11,463 nucleotides of DNA from an uncultured Alphaproteobacteria bacterium (lineage in GTDB: Bacteria; Pseudomonadota; Alphaproteobacteria; Rickettsiales; UBA1997): contig CAINKA010000009.1 of assembly GCA_903849835.1 (NCBI GenBank), positions 1 to 11,463 of the forward strand, given 5' to 3'. Each line of letters opens with the position of its first letter. Position 1 is the first letter of the stretch. Positions 1-6,183 of this stretch are shown in pieces. The translations under genes were made by a program, and so were the position numbers. A model generated the notes under the pieces. It was not told the DNA's origin and ran no database searches. It saw nothing but the letters and a program-made list of their open reading frames with translations.

Positions 1-20
1 CGACAAGCTCAGCATGACAT
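1..20. repeat. Fragment of a dispersed palindromic repeat arm
   Basis: The first 19 bases are identical to 9824-9842, the inner part of the right arm of the palindromic cluster between lpxD and fmt. The copy is cut by the window edge, so whether it has a matching inverted arm cannot be seen. It shows that this element is dispersed in the genome. It lies about 30 nt upstream of the dadA start. The rest of the leader (21-50) is AT-rich with no convincing Shine-Dalgarno sequence. Confidence 0.85.
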
Positions 21-50
21 TTTAATTCAACTTAAAAAATAATTCTTCCG

Positions 51-1310
51 ATGAAAGTAATAGTTTTGGGTGCCGGAGTCATTGGGGTTACAAGCGCTTA
101 TTTCCTTGCTCGTGCGGGTCATCAGGTGACAGTTTTAGAAAAAAATTCTGGTGCCGCACTTGGCTGTTCACACGCTAATGGCGGGCAACTCAGCTATTCT
201 CATGTTGAAACTTGGGCGACAAAAACCTCGCTCACTTCTTTGCTAAAAGCCGCCATTATTCCAAGTTCTTTTCTTTCGGTTTCTGATTTTTTTAATCGCA
301 ATTTTTTTTACTGGGCACGGGAATTTTATAAAAATTCATCCACAGAAAATGCTCATGAAAATAGTAGAAGATTATTCAGGCTTTCAACCTACAGCAAAAA
401 GGTTATGGAAGAAATTCTGGCGGAAGAAAAAGACATAAAATTTGATTATAAAACTCGCGGAATTTTACATTTTTATCGTGATAAAAAAAAGTTTGATGCC
501 GCGATAAAAGAAGCTGAATTTCATGATTCAATCGGATGCAAAACTCAAATTTTAAATGCAGAAGAATGTGTAAAAAAAGAGTCCTCTTTGGTCAAAATTT
601 TTGACGAAAAAAAATTGGTTGGTGGAATTTTTTACGACTCAGACGCAAGCGGCGACAGCTTCCAATTCACCAAATCTTTAGAAAAAATCTGCAAAGAAAA
701 ATATGGCGTGGTCTTCGAATATGACACCGACATCAAAAATATTTTTACCAACTACAAAAAAATTACTGGCATCAATAGTTCGAAAGGAGTCTTCACCGCC
801 AACAAATATGTTTATGCTCTTGGAGCCAATGGTTGTAAGCTTTTACGCGGAATCAAAATCAATCCAAAAATCTATCCGCTGAAAGGTTATTCGCTTTCAA
901 TTCATGCTGATGAAGAATTTGTCGCGCCGCATTTAGCGATGACTGATCCGGAAAATAAAATTGTTTACAGTCGTCTTGGAAATATTTTTCGAGTGGCTGG
1001 AACCGTTGAGGCTTGCGGCTTAAGAAGTCATCAAAACAAAAAGCACATCGCATTTTTAAAAAAAGCAGTCAACTCAACTTTTTCTGATTTTGGAAATTTC
1101 AACCAAGTTGAAGAATGGCAAGGCTTCCGCCCCTTCCGCCCCAATTCGATCCCGCTAATTTGCGAAGTAAAAAAATACGGAAATCTTTTTTTGAATAGTG
1201 GACACGGCTCGCTCGGATGGACGTTATCAACGGCTTCGGGAAAGATTTTATCTGATTTGGTTTCGGATAATCCGGATAAAAAATTTGAATTTTTGACTGA
1301 AGAATTATGA
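51..1310 (+). CDS. dadA: D-amino acid dehydrogenase small subunit (DadA-like FAD oxidoreductase)
   Basis: Probable FAD-dependent dehydrogenase that oxidises D-amino acids to 2-oxo acids and ammonia, passing electrons to the respiratory chain at the inner face of the membrane. The 419 residues are close to the length of E. coli DadA (about 430). The N-terminus is a Rossmann dinucleotide fold: GAGVIG at residues 7-12 and an acidic E30 at the end of the second strand, as expected for FAD binding. The family block GAAL..S.AN.GQ follows. Near the C-terminus are the GFRPF.PNSIP block and GHGSLGWT (384-391), which match DadA and the wider DAO family. The ATG at 51 gives a start directly at the Rossmann strand. 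No alanine racemase gene adjoins it; instead the stop overlaps the ankyrin gene start by 4 nt (ATGA), suggesting one transcript. The exact substrate is inferred; a related glycine/D-amino acid oxidase role is possible. Confidence 0.87.
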   Translation: MKVIVLGAGVIGVTSAYFLARAGHQVTVLEKNSGAALGCSHANGGQLSYSHVETWATKTSLTSLLKAAIIPSSFLSVSDFFNRNFFYWAREFYKNSSTENAHENSRRLFRLSTYSKKVMEEILAEEKDIKFDYKTRGILHFYRDKKKFDAAIKEAEFHDSIGCKTQILNAEECVKKESSLVKIFDEKKLVGGIFYDSDASGDSFQFTKSLEKICKEKYGVVFEYDTDIKNIFTNYKKITGINSSKGVFTANKYVYALGANGCKLLRGIKINPKIYPLKGYSLSIHADEEFVAPHLAMTDPENKIVYSRLGNIFRVAGTVEACGLRSHQNKKHIAFLKKAVNSTFSDFGNFNQVEEWQGFRPFRPNSIPLICEVKKYGNLFLNSGHGSLGWTLSTASGKILSDLVSDNPDKKFEFLTEEL

Positions 1311-4300
1311 AGCCACCTTTTTATGCTGCAATGTTGGGTAAAATGAAAGCAAAAGAAGGGCTGCGTGAGATGCTTGATATGATGGCTGCAGAAGGTGCTG
1401 CCGCCCCTTCTCTTGCGCTACAAGAAAAAGAATTGAATGAGATTTTGTTAACGGCTTTACGCAAAATCTCTTCAAGCCTTACGGGTGGCTCATATTTGGA
1501 TGGAGAAGAAATCGAAGCTTTGGCACTTAAAGCAGAAAATCTTATTTTTGACGAAGGTGCAAACATCAATTGCGGAGCCTTCACCGCACTGTCTCTGGCC
1601 GCAATAGCTGGCAAAGTTCGTTTTTTGGAAAAGCTAATCGAAAGAGGAGCGGTGCTTGACTATAGCGATCATGATTCGGGGGCAACCACGCTGATCTCAG
1701 CTGCTACTGGTGGAAATGTTTATGTTGTCTATCTCGTTCTCAAAAAAATCTTAGAAGAAGGAAGAATCGATTCTGTGAATAAGCGGGATCAGGGTGGATA
1801 TACTGCGCTTCACATGGCTACGATGTCTGCTCAGATGGAAGCGGTGAGGCTTTTGTTGTTGGCTGGCGCTGATTCAAGTGTAAAGAGCAACAGTGGAGAA
1901 ACTACGCTTCAAATTGCTAGAGCCGGATCAAGCCTGGGCGAAGAGGTTGTGGAGAGAAGAAGGCGCATTGCTGAAATAATAGAATCTTACACAAGTCACA
2001 GGGACGTTGTTGATGAAGCTGCCATCAGAAGAGAATTTAAAAAGCTGGAGTTTGGCAAAAACATCATGGTCATGAATTTGGCTCCAATGAGTGGGCGGTC
2101 ACATCCGGAAATAAAAGCCCTTATCGCGTCAAAAGCTGAAGCCTTGTTTGCTCTCTGTGCGGATGGGGTTGATGTTAACGCGAAAACAATCGCGTCTAAT
2201 GAGCCAAGTTCGCATCAAATTTCTTTCCTTCACATCGCGGCAAAGCTTGGAAATGTTGATTACGTGAGGCGATTATTGATTCTGGGGGCAGAGTCTGATA
2301 GCAGCGATTATTTAGGCAGAACAGTTTTGCGTAATGCTGTAGTTAGCGGAAATCCGGAAGTTGTTTCATTGATTTTTGCTGACTTGAATTCGAAGGGAAA
2401 AAAAGATTCTGCCTTCGATATTAAAGACTCAAGAAGGTCTAGCATGATCATACAGGAAGCGCTAGAATCACCGATCTTTTTTCACAAAGATTCCAAGTCA
2501 GAGGATATCGAAAAAGTATCGAAAATCATCAGAATTTTATTTTCTGAAATTGATGACGAAAATATCAGAATTCTTTCCACCCAGAGAATCGTGGAAATGA
2601 TGTGGGGCAAATTTGGACTCTGCAAACAAATCGAAGTTTTACTTTCCGTACTGCCACTTCAAAAAGCTGAAGAGGTTGTAAGTGTGATATTGAAAAAATA
2701 TGGGCTAATTCCATCGGTTCAAAGTTTGATTTCGATGTTACCGGAAAAACCTCGTGACGTTAGAGAGGTAGCTACTGTAGCTCCTCCACCTCCGCCAAAA
2801 CCAAAACCACTGACCCCCGAAGAAGAATTAGAGCGAGCGCAAAAAGAATTATTCAGGCTGCTACAAGGTCTTGAGCCGCGAATGGTGGGAAAAAAATATC
2901 GCTGTTCTGCGGAAGATGTTGCGGCAATTCAAAAGGCAGTTGCAAGAGGCGCTGATCCAAATTCAGCAACCGAAGATAGTTTTACAATTTTACATTTTTT
3001 TGCGAAGTCTGGCAATTATGAGGCTGTGCGGGGATTGATTGCGAGAGGTGCTGCGTTTTCAGAAAGTCGTGATGGAACTACTCCGCTCGATTGCGCGATT
3101 GATGCTAGCGATGTAAATATGGCAAAAATATTTTTTGAATTTGCGAATTTTGCTCAGGTTCAAAAATCTTTACTGAAAGCAATTTATGAGAAGCGGGAAG
3201 CTGTGGTGAGGATGATAACCTCCGATGAAAAATTTATCAGTGAATTTTCTGCGATGGAAAAAAAGCCAAGAAATATTGCGATTAACGCATTGCGTGAAGC
3301 TGTGAAGGATTCATCAAATCAAAAACTAAAAGCTCAAATTAGTGAGTTTGCTAAAGCGGTGGAAAAGAGAGTTTCTGCTGCTTCGCGAGTTGTGGATAAA
3401 GATGTAAAAGAGGGAACAGAGGCGGTAGTTCCCGCAAAAACCAAAAAAGAAATGCAGCTCGAAAGAGTGGCCGAAAGAGCTGTAATTGTCGCTGCCGCTG
3501 ACGAACGAAAAAAATACGAAGAAGAAAGGAGAAAAGCTAACGCTGAGCGCAGAGTGGCAGAATTGGCGGCGATGGCGGTGGAAGATCGTCGTCCAGCTTC
3601 AGAATCGGTAACGGCAGCAGCGCCAGAAGAAGCGGAAAAAGAAAAGTTATTCCAACCAGAAGCTTCGGTTGCTGCTGCTGGTGGCGGAGGTAGCGGGGGT
3701 GGCGGTTCTGAACCAGCGAGGTTTGCACTACTAAATCCAGCAGCTCCAGAATTCCAGCCAGCACCTCCTCCAATCGTCGCTCCAACAACTCCAGCTGTTG
3801 AATTGCCAGATTGGCTAAAAAAAATTGTCAAAAAAGTTACTGATTTAGAAGCTTGCACATCTTTCCGCCTCAAAGGCAGCAAGCTTTATTTGCAATATGT
3901 TGAGAGATCGCGAAACGAAAGGTCAGCGCATGATTTTGATTTTGAAATTCTTATTTCAAACACAGTAATTTTTTTTCAAACAGATCCTCAAGCTGAAAAA
4001 AAAGTCCGTAAATTTGTTAAAGAAAATTTTGGCGTAGAAGGTGATGCGGTTTCGATTTTTTTTGATCGCGCAACAGGAGAATTTTTAAACATCAATATCA
4101 AGCATCCTAGCGGAGTTGATTTTGTAATTTATGATCATCCTCCAAAGCTAGATTGGTCGATCGACCTTGATGCTCTAAGGCTGGAATATAAGGGCAATCA
4201 TGACAGGCCGGTGTTAAAATTTACTTCTGGATTTGAAGCTGGAGAAGATCCGTCAATTTCATATCCCAAAAAAACTTCTGTGGAATATGAGCCAATCATC

Positions 4301-4693
4301 AATTTTGATTCGTATAAATTGCTGCAAAGATTGTGTTTTTTTAAAGCGATTGGAGTGATTGATCGCGATCTCGTTTCAATAATTCCTAGGGAAAAAAATT
4401 GTGCTGATTTGGTGTTTTTAGAATCGGGAGGAACGGCAGTGTTGTTGGAAGAAAGGCTCAATAAATTCAGCGAAAGTCATGCTTTTTCTTCCGAAGAAAA
4501 AATTTTATTTTTAAGTGAGTTTAAAAAATTGATGGGAAGAGATATTCCAAGCAAAATTTTTCCAAAATTTTACGAATCTTTTACGAAAAAAGTTGATGAG
4601 ATGTTGTTGGGATTAGAAGTTGCTCCATCGGCAATTACAGTGCCAGTGGCCGCTACAGCAGCATCTTCAGCTGTAATCGATGGTCGTCTCTAA
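1307..4693 (+). CDS. Large ankyrin-repeat protein with a possible nucleotidyltransferase-like C-terminal domain
   Basis: A 1128-residue mosaic protein without signal peptide or membrane segments. Ankyrin-type repeats fall in three blocks: residues about 83-225 (clearest repeat GGYTALHMA at 163), about 285-368 (LHIAAKLGN around 309) and about 546-620 (ILHFFAKSGN from 558). A Pro-rich linker (about 492-506) precedes the third block. Residues about 710-762 are Lys/Glu/Arg/Ala-rich and probably helical. A (Gly4Ser)2 stretch at 792-801 and a Pro/Ala-rich segment lead to a C-terminal domain (about 830-1110). That domain has Gly-Ser at 857-858, a DFD triplet at 876-878 in a hydrophobic strand and further acidic residues D938/D943. 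This recalls the nucleotidyltransferase fold of the poly(A) polymerase/CCA-enzyme superfamily, but the Gly-Ser to Asp spacing is longer than usual, so the assignment is tentative. Ankyrin proteins of intracellular bacteria are often secreted effectors; that role here is inference. The ATG overlaps the dadA stop and a GAAG lies just upstream. Confidence 0.85.
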   Translation: MKPPFYAAMLGKMKAKEGLREMLDMMAAEGAAAPSLALQEKELNEILLTALRKISSSLTGGSYLDGEEIEALALKAENLIFDEGANINCGAFTALSLAAIAGKVRFLEKLIERGAVLDYSDHDSGATTLISAATGGNVYVVYLVLKKILEEGRIDSVNKRDQGGYTALHMATMSAQMEAVRLLLLAGADSSVKSNSGETTLQIARAGSSLGEEVVERRRRIAEIIESYTSHRDVVDEAAIRREFKKLEFGKNIMVMNLAPMSGRSHPEIKALIASKAEALFALCADGVDVNAKTIASNEPSSHQISFLHIAAKLGNVDYVRRLLILGAESDSSDYLGRTVLRNAVVSGNPEVVSLIFADLNSKGKKDSAFDIKDSRRSSMIIQEALESPIFFHKDSKSEDIEKVSKIIRILFSEIDDENIRILSTQRIVEMMWGKFGLCKQIEVLLSVLPLQKAEEVVSVILKKYGLIPSVQSLISMLPEKPRDVREVATVAPPPPPKPKPLTPEEELERAQKELFRLLQGLEPRMVGKKYRCSAEDVAAIQKAVARGADPNSATEDSFTILHFFAKSGNYEAVRGLIARGAAFSESRDGTTPLDCAIDASDVNMAKIFFEFANFAQVQKSLLKAIYEKREAVVRMITSDEKFISEFSAMEKKPRNIAINALREAVKDSSNQKLKAQISEFAKAVEKRVSAASRVVDKDVKEGTEAVVPAKTKKEMQLERVAERAVIVAAADERKKYEEERRKANAERRVAELAAMAVEDRRPASESVTAAAPEEAEKEKLFQPEASVAAAGGGGSGGGGSEPARFALLNPAAPEFQPAPPPIVAPTTPAVELPDWLKKIVKKVTDLEACTSFRLKGSKLYLQYVERSRNERSAHDFDFEILISNTVIFFQTDPQAEKKVRKFVKENFGVEGDAVSIFFDRATGEFLNINIKHPSGVDFVIYDHPPKLDWSIDLDALRLEYKGNHDRPVLKFTSGFEAGEDPSISYPKKTSVEYEPIINFDSYKLLQRLCFFKAIGVIDRDLVSIIPREKNCADLVFLESGGTAVLLEERLNKFSESHAFSSEEKILFLSEFKKLMGRDIPSKIFPKFYESFTKKVDEMLLGLEVAPSAITVPVAATAASSAVIDGRL
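3680..3709 (+). other. Natural (Gly4Ser)2 interdomain linker in the ankyrin protein
   Basis: These ten codons encode two consecutive GGGGS units (residues 792-801), using a mix of GGT, GGC, GGA and GGG for Gly and AGC and TCT for Ser. The linker sits between the charged helical stretch and the Pro/Ala-rich lead-in to the C-terminal domain, so it probably acts as a flexible hinge. The varied codons and the surrounding Ala/Pro-rich low-complexity sequence suggest natural origin. Confidence 0.9.
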
Positions 4694-6114
4694 TTCCCAA
4701 ATTTTTTTACATCTCTCGCCAGATGCAGCGAGCCACAGATGACAATGTGGCAAGGCTCATCGCCGCAAATTTTTGAAATGTAAAAAATTGCTTCTGCGAT
4801 GTCTCTAGCAGCAAAAATTTTCATCCCAATTTCAGCGCCGACTTCAGAAATTCTTTCTGCACTTTCTGGATAAGGTTCGCCATCAACTCGCACCGCTACT
4901 ACTTCCGCAACGTTTCTAAATTTTTCTAAAAATTCTTTTTTGCATTTATTTTTGCTAAAACCGCAGATGACAAAACTCTGCACCCCCATCGTCGCGCTAC
5001 GCGACAACTTTCCCCCTAAATAGGGGGAACGGGTTTTTTCTGCGATCCATTTTGCCAGCGCGAAAGCCCCAGCCTCGTTGTGGGCGCCGTCGATCCAAAT
5101 TTCGCTGTCTGGATTTTTTAAAATTTTGTTTAAATTATTTTGAACTTTTTCGAGGCGGCTGGGCCAAGCGACTGAGGTGATTGCCTGTTGTATGATTGAC
5201 TTTTGTAGTTGGCTGCGGGCTGGCACAAGGCCAGCCCCTACGAGCGCGATAGTTTGTAGGGTCGACCCTTGTAGTCGACCGTTGTAATCCCAGACAGATA
5301 AAACTGCCGCAATCGCCGTCGCGAAATTTATGTATTGATGTTGGCCTTGAAGGGCGGGCTTGGGGAGGTTTTCAAAAAAAATATTTCCGAATTTAAAATC
5401 GAACTCGCCGCTTTTTTCGTCGAGAGAAATTTCGAAATTTTCGCCGTAAAAAAATGCCGGAATTTTTTGATCTGCGGCTAAAATTTTAATAATATTTTTT
5501 GCGGCTGATGGTTGCGAAGCCACGATTAATGGGGTTTCTGGGCGCATGATCATCGCTTTCTCCAGCGCAATTCTTTCGATCGAATTTCCCAAATATTCAA
5601 CGTGATCAAAAGAAATTGGCATGATCACAGTCGCCAATTTTTTCTCGATGATGTTGGTGGCGTCAATTCTCCCACCCATTCCACACTCAACAACCAGAAG
5701 GTCTGCTGGAGTTTTTGCGAAAGCTAAAAATGCGCCGATGGTGAAGGCTTCCATAAAAGTGAGTGGCGTTTCAATCTTATTCCCAATGGCTGCTAGCCTT
5801 GTTTCCTCCATCACCTCATACAAAAAATTATCCGAGATTTTTTCGCCGTCCAAAACAATTCTTTCGTTGCAATCGTGAAGGTGAGGGGAGGTGTAGACGT
5901 GCACTTTTTTTCCAGCGTAGGAAAAAATTTTTGCGATCAAAGCAGTGGCTGAACCCTTTCCATTTGTGCCTGAAATATGAATTACAGGCGGAAGTTTTTT
6001 GTGCGGATTTCCAAGTTTTTCTAGCACAATTCCCATGCGCTCAAAAACAGTTTCGTAATCAATTTCGCGTTTTCCAAGAGTCGATGGAATCGGCCAGTGG
6101 GGGAGGTAGACCAT
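4690..6114 (-). CDS. folC: Bifunctional dihydrofolate synthase / folylpolyglutamate synthase
   Basis: Cytoplasmic ATP-dependent ligase of the Mur-ligase family that joins glutamate to dihydropteroate and extends the polyglutamate tail of folates. The P-loop GTNGKGS is at residues 49-55. The TSPHLHD folate-binding region, a SFDHVEYLG segment, WPSRLEKV and the DGAHN motif of the C-terminal ligase domain all follow in family order. The start at 6114 gives MVYLPHWP, a plausible N-terminus for alphaproteobacterial FolC. At 474 residues it is longer than the usual roughly 420-440. The excess corresponds to two segments absent from typical FolC: residues about 279-306 and 360-378, encoded by GC-rich palindromic repeats (5203-5286 and 4981-5036). 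Both keep the frame open and lie outside the recognisable catalytic motifs, so the enzyme is probably functional. The gene converges on the ankyrin gene with a 4-nt overlap of the ends. No Shine-Dalgarno is visible; a heptamer repeat abuts the start. Confidence 0.93.
   Translation of the reverse strand: MVYLPHWPIPSTLGKREIDYETVFERMGIVLEKLGNPHKKLPPVIHISGTNGKGSATALIAKIFSYAGKKVHVYTSPHLHDCNERIVLDGEKISDNFLYEVMEETRLAAIGNKIETPLTFMEAFTIGAFLAFAKTPADLLVVECGMGGRIDATNIIEKKLATVIMPISFDHVEYLGNSIERIALEKAMIMRPETPLIVASQPSAAKNIIKILAADQKIPAFFYGENFEISLDEKSGEFDFKFGNIFFENLPKPALQGQHQYINFATAIAAVLSVWDYNGRLQGSTLQTIALVGAGLVPARSQLQKSIIQQAITSVAWPSRLEKVQNNLNKILKNPDSEIWIDGAHNEAGAFALAKWIAEKTRSPYLGGKLSRSATMGVQSFVICGFSKNKCKKEFLEKFRNVAEVVAVRVDGEPYPESAERISEVGAEIGMKIFAARDIAEAIFYISKICGDEPCHIVICGSLHLARDVKKFGN
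4981..5036. repeat. Palindromic repeat element inserted in frame in folC (downstream copy)
   Basis: Two perfect hairpins lie side by side: GTCGCG (4991-4996) with CGCGAC (5000-5005) around a 3-nt loop, and TTCCCCCTA (5010-5018) with TAGGGGGAA (5021-5029) around AA. The block is much more GC-rich than the AT-rich gene around it. It encodes about 19 residues (about 360-378 of FolC) between the helix after the DGAHN motif and the strand FVICGF, where typical FolC has only a short turn. The hallmark of an in-frame mobile palindromic element is visible, but without a paralogous or uninterrupted copy the exact borders are estimates. Confidence 0.75.
5203..5286. repeat. Composite palindromic repeat element inserted in frame in folC (upstream copy)
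   Basis: Two unrelated palindromes abut. GGGCTGGC (5217-5224) pairs perfectly with GCCAGCCC (5230-5237) around a 5-nt loop. GGTCGAC (5260-5266) pairs with GTCGACC (5274-5280), and 5259-5268 is itself a 10-bp palindrome. On the folC strand the short word CTACAA recurs at three places across the block, as if marking element ends. The block adds about 28 residues (about 279-306 of FolC) between the helix ending SVWDYNG and the helix before the conserved WPSRLEKV segment. No stop codon arises in the folC frame. Borders are estimated from where FolC similarity appears to break and resume. Confidence 0.75.
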
Positions 6115-6117
6115 AAA

Positions 6118-6159
6118 GGATTTTAGATTTAGGATTTTAGATTTTAGATTTAGGATCTT
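6118..6159. repeat. Heptamer tandem repeat between folC and the porin gene
   Basis: Six consecutive 7-bp units read GGATTTT, AGATTTA, GGATTTT, AGATTTT, AGATTTA and GGATCTT. The array fills most of the 69-nt spacer between the divergent folC and porin genes and ends 3 nt from the folC start codon, so it would form the folC 5' leader. No SigA-type promoter stands out in what remains (6160-6183); a TTGAAC at 6158-6163 is the only hint of a -35-like word, with no convincing -10 partner. Confidence 0.85.
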
Positions 6160-6183
6160 GAACAGGTTCTAACAATTTATTTT

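Noticed and set aside
1095..1150. Short direct repeat CTTCCGCCCC in dadA as another inserted element
   Set aside because: It encodes the conserved GFRPFRPNSIP block of the DadA family, so the repetition is part of the normal protein.
1321..1614. A 97-codon minus-strand open frame
   Set aside because: Antisense to the N-terminal part of the ankyrin gene; no ribosome binding site or recognisable motif, and the plus-strand protein is well supported.
3334..3882. A 182-codon open frame on the minus strand, with a smaller one at 3537-3788
   Set aside because: It lies antisense to the low-complexity Ala/Pro/Gly/Glu-rich part of the ankyrin gene. Its Ser/Ala/Pro-rich composition is the mirror of that bias and shows no domain.
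5763..6116. A 117-codon plus-strand open frame opposite folC
   Set aside because: Fully antisense to conserved FolC sequence including the P-loop region; composition looks like a random translation.
6118..6159. CRISPR-like or iteron-like array
   Set aside because: Units are 7 bp with no spacers, and no replication initiator or cas gene is in view; it is a simple tandem repeat.
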